This document shows positions 43,650 through 54,524 of a stretch of DNA of 64,000 nucleotides, in pieces. Within the stretch, counting starts at the first letter, position 1, and every line of letters begins with the position of its first letter. The translations under genes and the position numbers were made by a program. The stretch is taken from positions 124,001 through 188,000 of the forward strand of contig JAKTTT010000037.1 of the NCBI GenBank assembly GCA_030581615.1, read 5' to 3'. The notes under the pieces are model-generated. The model was not told where the DNA came from, searched no databases, and saw only the letters and a list, made by a program, of their open reading frames with translations. This stretch comes from Alloascoidea africana. Taxonomy: Eukaryota; Ascomycota; Alloascoideomycetes; Alloascoideales; Alloascoideaceae.

Positions 43650-46600
43650 ATGGCCGTCTCCAAACACAACTTGAAGACCCAGGTCAACTGGATAAACAAG
43701 TCCAAGGCCCATATTCCCTCAGACCAGCCCTACCACTCGCTGCTGGTGCCGGCCCCGGCCCCGGCTGCCCAACCACGCGCCCGTGCTTTCGCCGCTACAC
43801 CTCCTCCAGTGCCAAACGACTCATCGCATAGAGCCTCTCCTCCACCACCACCACAACCACCTCCCACAACAACAGCATCGACAACGACGACACTGGCGCC
43901 CAATGGCATGGCCCGTCTCGACCCCGTCTTGCACACGTCAGCAGATACAGGCTCGGATGTGGATGTGGATGCGGAAGCAGAAGCAGAAGCAGAAGTAGAA
44001 GCAGACGATGCGAATTTGAACACGGTGATGACGACACCCTCGCTTCCCACCACTGTATTTTCAAGAGAGGACTCTGTTTTGCCTGACCGGCGTAGACGAA
44101 ATCTCTTGAGTCTTAATTCGAGATCCTTCACAATGACCACAACCACAACTCCTACTTCTAACAGTTCCGAGAAACCTCTGTCTCAATCAAGGTCTCGTAA
44201 AACTTTTACCACTCCTTCAATCACCCGCTTTGCCAAATCATGTATGTCCAAACCGTCCTAATTCTTACTTCATAACCACCTTTACTAAACTTATTCTGGT
44301 CTGGTCTGGTTTCGCTGCTTTTCTGACACTTCTTTTTTTGCTAGTTTCTACCCCGAAAACCCCAATAACAACAATAGATCTGACCGTGGATGAAGCAAGT
44401 GAACCCGATATAAAACCTCCCCACCAAAATTCGCCTCACTCAGGTTCCAAAAGACCCTTGGAGAATACAAAAACGAAAGCGAATGAAAATGAAAATAGAA
44501 CCAAAAAACTGAAACATGCAACTGCTACAGAACAAATGCTTGAACCTGAACCTGAACCAAACTTTAGCATAGACCATGAGGTTGAACTGGCGCTACAACA
44601 TGAAAATGACCATGCTTATGACCCTAACACAAACCATGATAAAAACCCAGTGCCTAGTGATATAGATATGGACCTGGATCTGAACCTCGACCTGGACCTT
44701 GATTTGGATATGGCAGTGGACGGTTTAGAACCTGAGCAGCAGGTCCATCCGTCTGTTCAAACCCCTAAACGAATCCAACCAACTCCTACAAAGCATACAT
44801 CTTTCGACATAAGCATACCCTCTGAACAAAGTACATCTTCCATAATCGATGTTTCTTCGATTTCAAAACCCAAATCCCATTCAATTTCAATTTCAATTTC
44901 AAACGAAACTATTGCATCATCTCTGTTTCAACTACAGAAACAACTAACCATTCTATGTGAGAAAAAGATACATTTATTGGAAACTCGTGCTGAATTGGCA
45001 GAATCAACTTCGAAATCCGAAGATGAAAAGAGAAACTTGAGAGCTTTGTTGGTTCCTCAATTAGAAGCTAACGATTCCGAAATCAAAAAACAAAAATTCT
45101 TGATTGATCAAGCTGAATCTTCATTTCAAAAGCATACGAATCAACAACAAAACAATTCGAAATCGCTTTGTATTCTTGAAGATGAACCTAGTAATAGAGT
45201 TACAATGGATGAAGAGGATCATGAAGGAAATGCTCCATTACAGTTACAATCTCCTCCTCCTCCTCATGTCCCTACATCTTCAATGGTAAGCACGAATCAT
45301 GATCATGATCATCATCACAGTCCTCGAATAAATGGTTGTACCGATTTCTCTACCCCGTTTCCTGGAAGACCACCTGCACTCCCCGTCCATCAATTCCAAG
45401 CCACTCCGAACAGATCTCAACAGAATACCAGATATGAAAATGATAGCATGCCTATTGAAGAGGATAGTATAGAAATTTATTCAACCCAGGCGGTTGCTCC
45501 TAGACGTCATGGCCAAGAAGATGAGGAAGAAGAGGACCTCGATTGGACAATTCACAGTGATATCGAGGGTTCGGATAACGGTTCGGATCTCGCTGATTTC
45601 ATCGAGGATAACAGTACATATCCTCCTGATTTTTACAGTAACGATAGAATTGATCCAACCTATCATGACGATGGTAACGTTTCTGCAAGTTCCTCACAGG
45701 AGGAGGATGAAGAATTCCAAGACGCGATGGAGCCCTCAGATAGGGCTTTTTCAGATAATGATGATTACGACAGCATTGTGAACGTTGCATCTGAGCCGGA
45801 TTTGATCCAGAGTAACAACAACAACAACAACAACAATAATAATAATAATGTGGAGGACGATTCTGAGTTTGAAGGTATAAACGAGGCAGATTTGGAATTT
45901 GACGATGAGAGAATGTTGGCAAGCACAAATGAAAAGGAAATTGTAATGATAGATGATGAAGACTTGATAGAGTTGGATCCTCCGATACCAGATACCTGCC
46001 CCACCAATACGCGATTAACAACTCCAATGAAATCTAACCGGCTTCAAATTTCGAGTTCACCGATTTCCCCACCTCTTGATATTCCTGAAGATGACGAAGA
46101 TGATGATGACGATGAAAAGGTCAGTAATGGTCCTGGTCCTGGTCCTAGTCTTGGTCGCAAAAGCACCGAGAAATATCCATGGACAGATGAAGTTTACAAT
46201 GTTTTGAGCCGTGTTTTCAAATTAAAAGATTTCAGACAGAATCAATTGGAAGTGATCGATGCAACTCTTTCAGGGAAAGATGTTTTCGTTTTAATGCCCA
46301 CAGGTGGTGGTAAATCACTTTGTTACCAACTTCCGGCACTTGTCAATTCGGGGAAAACCAAGGGTACAACCATAGTTGTGTCTCCACTCATTTCTTTGAT
46401 GCAGGATCAGGTCTACCACTTGACGGAAAAACGGATAAAAGCAGGTGTCATCAATTCCAAGGCAAATACCGAAACGAGAAAACAAATGTTTTTGCTTTTC
46501 ATCAAGGGTGATCTTGAACTGCTCTATCTCTCACCTGAAATGCTCAATCTCGCCAGTCAAATCAAACGTGGCATAGCAACGCTTTATAAAAATGGTCAAC

Positions 46601-48783
46601 TTGCACGATTTGTCATTGATGAAGCACATTGTGTTAGTTCATGGGGTCATGATTTTAGACCAGATTACAAAGCTTTGGGGTTTTTCAAAGAGGAGTATCC
46701 TGATGTTCCAATGATGGCACTTACAGCAACGGCGAATTCACAGGTAAGATTGGACATTTTGCACAATCTTAATATGACGGGTTGTGAATTGTACAAGCAG
46801 AGTTTCCATCGTTCGAATCTGTTTTATGAGGTCAGACTCAAGGCGAAAGGATATATGGATGAGGTTCGAAACATTATTCAAAGTAGATATCCTGGTCGAA
46901 CTGGAGTCATATATTGTCATTCGAAAAATTCATGTGAACAAACTGCTGAAAAATTGGCAGAGTTTGGAATAAGTGTTAGTTATTATCATGCTGGAATGGC
47001 AAGTGATGCTCGACAACAGGTTCAAGAAGCATGGCAAAAGGGTCGAATAAATGTGATTTGTGCCACAATTGCATTTGGTATGGGGATTGATAAACCCGAT
47101 GTAAGGTTTGTCATTCATCTGTTTCTACCTAGAAACTTGGAAGGATATTATCAAGAAACAGGTAGAGCAGGTCGAGATGGTCGACCCTCATATTGTGTTC
47201 TATTTTATTGTTATAGAGATGCAAGAACTTTACAAAGTATGATCAATCGAGATACAGAATTGACATCGGATGGCAAGGAGAAACATCATGCGCGTTTAAG
47301 ACAGGTTGTACAATACTGTGAAAACAAGACAGATTGTCGACATAAACAGGTATTACAATATTTCAACGAGAATTTTGATCCCAAGAATTGTAAACAGGGT
47401 TGTGATAATTGTCAAAATCGAGGTGAAACAACGACCTCTGTGAAAGATGTTACGAAATTCGCAATTCAAGCAGTTCGAATGGTGGAGGCGATTCAAAATG
47501 AATCCGTGACGTTGCTATATTGTCAAGATGTTTTCAAAGGTTCCAAAACTGCAAAGATTCAAAATTCGGGTCATGATATGATCCCCGGTTATGGAACAGG
47601 TAGACCACTTGAAAAACTCGACGTTGAACGGATTTTTTATCATTTACTTGCGGAAGATATATTGGCGGAAATTGCAAAATATAACAAGGCAGGTTACGCA
47701 ACCAATTATGTCAAAGTGGGGAAAAATGCATCAAAAGTATTGAATGGGAAAATGAGTGTCAAGATGACTTTTTCAACCTCAAACAAGAAAAATTCAAATT
47801 ATACAACAACAACAACACCAGTGGCTACAAGAAGAGTGGCGGCGGCCACGGCGGCGGGGAATAGAAGTTCAGCAAGGACAAGCAAATCTGCAAAAGCTGT
47901 GATGGGGGGAGTAATGCTTTCGAAACGAAATGAGACAAGTGACGGTGGTGAGATAAGGGGGAAGAACCTGGGATCTTTCAGATATGTTGGAGAGATATTA
48001 CGAGAACCCATAGTTCTCAAGACAAAGGAAGTTGAAGGAGGTGAGGCTATTCGTGAACATATCCAAAGTGCCGTTGTAGCGCTGCGAGAGGTTCGTGAAC
48101 AGATTATTCGAACGCATAATTTTAAGAGACTACGCAGTGTTTGCTCAAATAGCACGATTGATGAGCTTGCAAGGACGCTACCACAGAGTAAGTACACATG
48201 ATATTTTTTTTTTTGGGGCCAATTTTTTTTTTTACAACCAATTGACAATAGCCATATATGATTTCTAGGCATCGAGTCGTTCATGGCGGTAGACGGCATG
48301 GGGGAGATGATCCGGGGACACTATGGATACTTTAAGCCTGTTCTATCTCGTTTAAAACGCGAAAGGGAGATGATCCGTCAGAGTGAAGAAGAGGATAAAG
48401 AGAATGAATACGGTTCCAAACCATCCGGTGAAATTGTAGAAAACATGAACCAACAACAACTAACATCTTCACGGTTTTTCGATAACCGCGAGAATGACTC
48501 AACGGTCGAGTTTCTACAATCGCAGGCCCGAGGCACGGAGCGCACAACGACGACTCCTGCGTCCTCAGCGAGAAGCAACTCTCGGGCCAAGACCAGCCGC
48601 GGATCGGGCTCGCGGCGACGAGGAGGAGGAGGAGGAGGAGGCTCAACATCGCGGTCTTCTCGATCTTCGCATTCCTCTTCCTCCAGACGAGGGTTTCGTC
48701 GGGGCGGCTCGCAATCGCGATCGCGATCGGGTCCGGGGCCGGGTTCGGGGCCGGGCGGAGGACCGCGAGCGATGCCGCTGTGA
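43650..48783 (+). CDS. SGS1: RecQ-family DNA helicase Sgs1
   Basis: Three exons: 43650-44241, 44345-48187 and 48269-48783; 1649 aa (S. cerevisiae 1447). The N-terminal SKHNLKTQVNWINKSK resembles the Top3/Rmi1-binding start of Sgs1 (HNLRREHKWL). A long acidic, Asn/Pro-rich region with a polyN run (AAC/AAT repeat, ~45815-45849) follows. Helicase motifs: MPTGGGKSLCYQLPA (Walker A, ~848), VIDEAHCVSSWGHDFRPDY (DEAH, ~954), ALTATAN and ETGRAGRDGRPS. The RQC zinc region is NCKQGCDNC. The HRDC domain (IRTHNFKRLRSVCSNSTIDE...) is split by intron 2 and finishes in exon 3 (ESFMAVDGMGEMIRGHYGYF), followed by a Gly/Arg/Ser tail. It acts in dissolution of recombination intermediates and in end resection. 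Confidence 0.93.
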
Positions 48784-48805
48784 CCGGCCGGGTAACCCTC
48801 CACAT

Positions 48806-48826
48806 CACCGAGTCAGTGACTCGGTG
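48806..48826. promoter_or_regulatory. Gcn4-like palindrome upstream of GCV2
   Basis: Two 10-bp arms, CACCGAGTCA and TGACTCGGTG, flank a single G. Each arm contains TGACTC, the Gcn4/AP-1 half-site core. It lies 260-280 bp before the GCV2 ATG and 22 bp after the SGS1 stop. In S. cerevisiae, GCV genes respond to glycine and Gcn4; transfer of that role to this site is inference. Confidence 0.5.
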
Positions 48827-49085
48827 GACAGCCCAAAAAAATGGAAAAAAAGCAGAGAAATCGAGCAAAGGCCAAAAAGGAGAATTCTATTCTATTCTAT
48901 TCCTCTCCTCTCCTTTCTCTTATCATTATCGTCTTTCTCTCGTGCACTCCCGTCCAGTGAGTGTACTTCTAGATAGCCGCCGGACTTGATCGCTTGCTTG
49001 CCCGTTCTGATCCCATCCCATCCCATCCCACTCCACCCTATCTATCTCTCTATCTATCTATCTACACTATATACATATTTCAGAA

Positions 49086-52000
49086 ATGTCCTTGTCTCGA
49101 GTACACTCCATCGTCTCCAAAACGGGCCTGAGAACGCACCGTGCTTGTCTGTCCAGTCTTCTCCGAGCTCAGAGTGCCAGCAGCGGATCAATTGCGTCGA
49201 GACAGCCGCAGCGTGTGGTGGATCTGTTCCAGGGCCGAGTCTTGTTCTCCACGAATCGTGTACTGGCTTCGCAACAGCAAAAAGCTACAATCTCTTCGGA
49301 GTTCTTTGAGGAATTGCATACACCTTCAAATGCGTCTCTCAGACCCTTGGACACATTTTCAAGAAGACATATTGGCCCCGATCCAGCATCCGTGCGCAAA
49401 ATGCTCTCCACACTGGGTTACGAGGACCTGGAGGCCTTCACCAAGGCTGCTGTCCCGGAACAGGTGCTCGTCCAGAGACCTCTCAAAGTGGAGCCCGCGA
49501 ACGGGTTCTCCGAGACAGAGCTACTCCAGCATCTCCGCGAAATCGCAGCCAAGAACAAGGTCCTCAGATCCTACATTGGCAAGGGCTACAACGGTACAAT
49601 TCTCCCGGCGGTGATTCTGCGAAACGTGCTGGAGTGCCCGGAGTGGTACACCTCGTACACCCCTTACCAGCCCGAGATCTCCCAGGGCAGGCTCGAGGCC
49701 CTGCTGAACTTCCAGACCTTGGTCTCCGATCTCACGGGGCTCGCCATAGCAAATGCCTCTTTGCTGGACGAGGGCACCGCGGCCGCAGAGGCCATGATCA
49801 TGTCCTATCACCAGACCCGTAACAAGAAGTCCGAGTACCTTGTCGATGCGAACATCCACCCCCAGACCCTGGCCGTCGTCAAGTCGCGAGCCTCCGTCCT
49901 GGGCATCCAGATCACCGTCGTCCAGGACCTGGCCTCGTCCTCCGCCCTGTCCCAGATCGACCCGGCCAACGTGTGTGGAGCCCTTGTGCAGTACCCAGGC
50001 ACCGACGGCTCCATCGCCGACTACGCTGAGCTCTCCGACTTTGTCCACAAGGCCGGTGGTTTACTCGCCGTCGCCGCCGATCTGCTGTCCCTGACCCTGT
50101 TGAAACCGCCCAGCCAGTTTGGCGCAGACATTGCTCTTGGAACCACCCAGCGATTCGGTGTGCCCATGGGCTTTGGAGGCCCCCATGCTGCCTATTTTGC
50201 CGTGAACGAGAAACTCAACCGCAAAATGCCCGGTCGCTTGATCGGTGTGAGTCAGGATCGACTGGGGAACCAAGCTCTAAGACTCGCTCTCCAGACCAGA
50301 GAGCAGCACATTCGCCGTGATAAGGCCACCAGTAACATTTGTACCGCACAGGCTTTGCTCGCAAACATTGCCGGTCTCTACGCAGTTTACCATGGTTCTG
50401 ACGGTTTGAAGAAGATTGCCCAGCGTATCTTTAATTACACCTCTGTATTGGCGCTTTCCGTTGGTGCTGCTGACTTTGAAGTACTGAACAAGACTTGGTT
50501 CGATACTCTCACAATCAAACTGCTTGGCACAACCACGGCGGACCAATTTTTGCAAACCGCTGTGGACAAGTATGGAATCAACCTTTTCAAAGTGGACGAG
50601 TCCACCGTTAGCGTTTCGCTGGATGAAACAGTCAACGAGTCCGACTTGGCTGATCTCGTCGCTCTGTTTGGCGGAGACTCCAAAGCAGCTCTCAATCTGG
50701 ATCTCTCCTCGTTCCAAATCTCAAGCTCTTTCAAACGTGAAGGTGAGGTCTTGCAACATGCCATCTTCAACACCCACCAGAATGAAACGTCCATGTTGAG
50801 ATATTTGCATACTTTGCAACGTAGAGATTTGTCTCTTGCTGATGCCATGATTCCATTGGGATCGTGTACAATGAAGTTGAACGCAACTGTGGAGATGATC
50901 CCCATTACATGGCCCGAATTTGCAAACATTCACCCTTTTGCACCAAAGGACCAGACCGAGGGATATGAACAATTGATCCAGGAACTCGAAAAGGATTTGG
51001 CAGATATTACTGGATTCGATGCAACCTCGCTACAACCTAATTCGGGCGCCCAGGGCGAATACACTGGTCTTCGTGCAATTAGAGCGTATCTGGATGCAAA
51101 TGGTGGAGAGGATCGCACAATTTGTTTAATTCCTGTTTCTGCCCATGGCACAAATCCGGCTTCCGCAGCCATGTCTGGTCTTAAAGTCGTGCCTGTCAAG
51201 TGTTTAGACAATGGTTCTCTAGATCTTAAGGATTTGGAAGCAAAGGCAAAGAAACATGCCTCAAAGTTGGCCTGTATGATGGTCACCTACCCGTCCACTT
51301 ACGGTCTTTTTGAGCCCGGCATTCGAACAGCCATTGACATTATTCACGAAAATGGCGGTCAGGTCTATCTTGATGGTGCAAACATGAATGCCCAAGTTGG
51401 ACTCACGAGCCCTGGTGATCTTGGCGCCGATGTGTGTCATTTGAACCTTCACAAAACCTTTTGCATCCCTCACGGTGGTGGTGGACCCGGTGTTGGCCCC
51501 ATCTGTGTCAAATCCCATTTGAAACCGTTTTTGCCTAACCATCCTGTACAAAAAGTTGCAACCATTGGCTCAGAGGAAGGTATTCTGCCCGTTAGCGCTG
51601 CACCTTACGGTTCTGCCTCGATCTTGCCCATTTCCTACAGTTACATCAAGTTGATGGGCGCAAACAATCTGCCATATGCCTCAATCCTTGCAATTCTGAA
51701 TGCAAACTACATGATGGAGAAACTAAAAGATCACTACCCTGTTTTGTTTGTCGGTGACGAGTTGAAACACTGTGCCCATGAGTTTATTATCGATATCCGA
51801 CCTTTCAAAACCGTTGGAATAGAGGCTATTGATATTGCAAAGCGACTTCAGGATTACTCTTTCCACGGACCTACCATGTCATGGCCTGTTCCCAACACCT
51901 TGATGATCGAGCCCACGGAGAGTGAAGACATTGTTGAGCTTGACAGGTTTATTAACACGATGATTCAGATCCGCAAGGAGATTGATGAAGTCGAGGCCGC

Positions 52001-52250
52001 GATCCCAGAAAACCCCGATCGCAAGACCAACAACGTTTTGAAGAACGCTCCACATAACTTGAACGATCTGGTACTGACTTCTGAAGAGGAATGGCAAAGC
52101 CGTGGGTACACAAGAGAAAAAGCAGCGTTCCCGTTGCCCCAGCTCAAACAGCGCAAGTTCTGGCCCTATGTCTCAAGAGTTGATGACACATATGGTGATC
52201 TGAACTTGTTCTGTACCTGTCCTAGCGTTGAGGAGGTAGCAGAGAGCTAA
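49086..52250 (+). CDS. GCV2: glycine decarboxylase P subunit, mitochondrial
   Basis: 1054-aa single-exon protein, full length for the family. N-terminal ~65 residues are Arg/Ser-rich without acidic residues at the start (mitochondrial presequence). The mature part begins around [17 protein letters not shown]. Both P-protein halves are present; the PLP-binding motif is [18 protein letters not shown] with Schiff-base Lys790. The Gly-rich loop and [11 protein letters not shown] precede it. It decarboxylates glycine in the glycine cleavage complex with Gcv1, Gcv3 and Lpd1 in the mitochondrial matrix, feeding 5,10-methylene-THF. Codon use from about 49400 to 50250 is markedly more GC-rich than the rest of the gene. 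Confidence 0.96.
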   Translation: MSLSRVHSIVSKTGLRTHRACLSSLLRAQSASSGSIASRQPQRVVDLFQGRVLFSTNRVLASQQQKATISSEFFEELHTPSNASLRPLDTFSRRHIGPDPASVRKMLSTLGYEDLEAFTKAAVPEQVLVQRPLKVEPANGFSETELLQHLREIAAKNKVLRSYIGKGYNGTILPAVILRNVLECPEWYTSYTPYQPEISQGRLEALLNFQTLVSDLTGLAIANASLLDEGTAAAEAMIMSYHQTRNKKSEYLVDANIHPQTLAVVKSRASVLGIQITVVQDLASSSALSQIDPANVCGALVQYPGTDGSIADYAELSDFVHKAGGLLAVAADLLSLTLLKPPSQFGADIALGTTQRFGVPMGFGGPHAAYFAVNEKLNRKMPGRLIGVSQDRLGNQALRLALQTREQHIRRDKATSNICTAQALLANIAGLYAVYHGSDGLKKIAQRIFNYTSVLALSVGAADFEVLNKTWFDTLTIKLLGTTTADQFLQTAVDKYGINLFKVDESTVSVSLDETVNESDLADLVALFGGDSKAALNLDLSSFQISSSFKREGEVLQHAIFNTHQNETSMLRYLHTLQRRDLSLADAMIPLGSCTMKLNATVEMIPITWPEFANIHPFAPKDQTEGYEQLIQELEKDLADITGFDATSLQPNSGAQGEYTGLRAIRAYLDANGGEDRTICLIPVSAHGTNPASAAMSGLKVVPVKCLDNGSLDLKDLEAKAKKHASKLACMMVTYPSTYGLFEPGIRTAIDIIHENGGQVYLDGANMNAQVGLTSPGDLGADVCHLNLHKTFCIPHGGGGPGVGPICVKSHLKPFLPNHPVQKVATIGSEEGILPVSAAPYGSASILPISYSYIKLMGANNLPYASILAILNANYMMEKLKDHYPVLFVGDELKHCAHEFIIDIRPFKTVGIEAIDIAKRLQDYSFHGPTMSWPVPNTLMIEPTESEDIVELDRFINTMIQIRKEIDEVEAAIPENPDRKTNNVLKNAPHNLNDLVLTSEEEWQSRGYTREKAAFPLPQLKQRKFWPYVSRVDDTYGDLNLFCTCPSVEEVAES

Positions 52251-52567
52251 ACTATCATATTCTTTTGGTTCCCTTCATCTTTTGTTGTTGTTGTTGTTGT
52301 ATGTCATGATATAAAAAAGAAATTGGAAATTTGTTATACATTCATTGTGCCTTGTGGTTTATCTATTTTGTAAATTGTTCAACCTTTTTGACATTGTTAT
52401 TATTATTTTTGTTTTTGCACTTTAACTAGCTCATATATTCTAGTATTCAACTACGATACGATCTTTCATAAAATGAAAAATGATGAATGAATCTGGTTTC
52501 ATTATAGACAAAGAAAAAAAAAACCTGGTTCTATTTACAATACTGGTGGTGCAAAAACGATCTTGTA
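52251..52567. terminator. convergent 3' region between GCV2 and MRPS17
   Basis: AT-rich with (TTG)n at about 52282-52300 and T/A runs, suitable as a bidirectional polyadenylation region for two convergent genes. No other feature is seen. Confidence 0.35.
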
Positions 52568-53437
52568 TTACATGGTGAGAAGACTGATACCACCAGGAGC
52601 ATTCAGAACGTATTTTCGAAGTAGGTTTTTGCGAATGTTGGGACTCAGAGTTGCAGGATCTTTATTTTTCGAAACTGTTTTCAAGGCCTCATTCACTTTT
52701 TCCGTTTTCGAAGGGTCTTGTAATGTTTTGTTAAGTATTTCGCCAATTTCGTTTCCGGGTGTGCTAAACAGTTGAATGGTCCGGTTTACTTCTTCAAGTT
52801 TTGTTTCAATTTCTTCTAGTTCCAACCCCACGATGGGCTTTTTTGGAGGCCATGAAGTGATTCCGTATTTTGCTTTCAACTTTTCAAACTCCTCCTTCTG
52901 CACCTGTGCCTCTGCCCCTTCGTTGTTTGTGGTTGGACCTTTGAAGTATCGTTCCAGTTTCCAGAGTTCTGGAATCAACCCCCCTTGGTTCTTCTCACGA
53001 AACTCTCGTACGGCTCGTTTTTCGAGAAACTCCCGTGTAAGGTTCTTTTCTTCTTCAGCAACCCGCTGCTTTGCCAGTTTATCGTACTCTTCAAACTTGG
53101 CTCCCTTGTTTGCCCTGATCTCCGCTATTGCAAAGTGCTTCTTCGACGAGATTGGACGACACGCTTCGATCCGTACAAGATCCCCTTCACGACACACCTC
53201 TGCTTCGTCATGGACAAGATAGTCCTTGCGCACGAGAACATCCTAATAAGAATGAGCTTTTGTTAATACTGTACAAAAAAGTCTGGCGAAAAGTTGGAGA
53301 GATTTTGACCTCTTCCGTTTTCCCATCCATACCTTTTGAATCTTTTCATTCAATTTCATCGATTGAACTCTGACCTTGACGGTCTTGGCCATTTTCCCAT
53401 GGGAAATCACAAGCCCTAGAAAATTCTGTCTTGCCAT
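52568..53437 (-). CDS. MRPS17: mitochondrial small-subunit ribosomal protein uS17m
   Basis: Two exons: 53437-53333 (35 codons) and 53242-52568; 259 aa (S. cerevisiae Mrps17 237 aa). The 90-nt intron runs GTATGG...TTATTAG. Exon 1 ([20 protein letters not shown]) and the start of exon 2 ([32 protein letters not shown]) form the uS17 OB-fold. The C-terminal ~150 residues are a charged, fungal mitochondrial extension. The splice is supported because it joins the conserved [14 protein letters not shown] without gap. It is part of the mitochondrial 37S subunit. Confidence 0.92.
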
Positions 53438-53821
53438 GTCCGGATGATTTGTATTGTGCTCTCTGTATAAAAGTTGGTGCTGGTGGATTTTTGCAAAACC
53501 TCTTGATGTGTGCGCGTAAATGTGGGAATGTGCGCGTAAACTTGCCAGGCTACAAGTTTCGGTTCCCAGAATTCTTTACAAAGGTAAACTTGAAGAACTG
53601 GTTTTGTAAAGTATCGTAGAATCAATTATTTATTTGGTATATCCGGTTGATTAAAGCAAGAATGGACAAGACATTAAGGTAAAATGAAAGTTGATTTTTT
53701 AAAATGTAGACAAGTACGCACATAAAGACACTAAACATAAACCCCCATAAATACCAATCAATTGTTTTAGATCGAGAATAAAAAAGTCAAGACTTGGTCC
53801 CCAATAACCTGATCGAGATAT
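53438..53821. other. intergenic region
   Basis: About 380 bp between the MRPS17 start and the stop of the small membrane-protein gene, both on the minus strand. A GTGCGCGTAAA(C/T) motif is repeated at about 53508-53518 and 53530-53541, in the likely MRPS17 promoter. No gene is seen. Confidence 0.35.
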
Positions 53822-54332
53822 CTAATCAAGCACGTTTCTGAATATATCATCTTCCTCGTCAACTGTGCGTTGAGGATCCCAAACGAAGGCTTTCCCGATG
53901 ATCACAAAATGCACCATTAGAAACACAATTATACTGAGAATGTCAAACATCACTGTGCTGAGCCAAACAAAAGAATCCCGAGCTGAAATAGATAGATGTC
54001 GTTAGGTTGTCGTATGAATTAAGATATTGGTAAAGAGGAAAACGGTCGTTGATCTTGGTGTGAGCGACTGAGAAACGCTCGAGAAGATTCAAATTCCGAA
54101 ACGGTGGTGAGTTGTGATTTATTACCTGTGACTGGCTCGTCGTAAGTCGCTTGGAAAAGGCGTTTGCAAATGCAAGTGCGATTTTGTGAGAAAGAGTGTC
54201 GGGGGATCGTAAAGCGATCAGAACTGGGCAGTGAAAGCTATTTTGTCACCGCGATGGTTTCTAAAAAAAGCGTGGAGAGGATGAAAAAAGAGAGACACTA
54301 AACCATACAAAAGGCACTCACCAAGACACCAT
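53822..54332 (-). CDS. small single-pass membrane protein (tentative three-exon model)
   Basis: The 3' exon (53982-53822) is convincing as coding: RDSFVWLSTVMFDILSIIVF continues into LMVHFVIIGKAF and the acidic end DEEDDIFRNVLD before TAG, preceded by an ATTTCAG acceptor. Upstream, 54223-54126 (acceptor CCCAG, donor GTAATA) and a short first exon 54332-54322 (ATGGTGTCTTG, donor GTGAGT) join in frame to an 89-aa protein. The first two exons are less certain. The hydrophobic segment suggests an ER or other endomembrane protein; I do not recognise the family. It is divergent from the zinc-cluster gene at 54525, with a 192-bp spacer. Confidence 0.4.
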
Positions 54333-54524
54333 TGAAGCGCCAACCATCGAATATCAAGCTCAGCCCAGCCTGCTCAATTCTCCCAATTCCTACCCTATAT
54401 TATCTATTCTGGGCCTATAGAACAAAGGTTTCCTCGCGTTGCTGGTTCATTAGAGTGTGGATGCTGCAACTTCACTGTAACCTTTTTTTCCTACTCTTGC
54501 TTCCAACTTTACACATTATGAATC

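Noticed and set aside
44230-44344. Apparent membrane-anchor N-terminus of the SGS1 open frame (hydrophobic residues before VSTPKTP)
   Set aside because: This is intron sequence read through in frame; splicing 44241 to 44345 joins the true N-terminus that starts at 43650.
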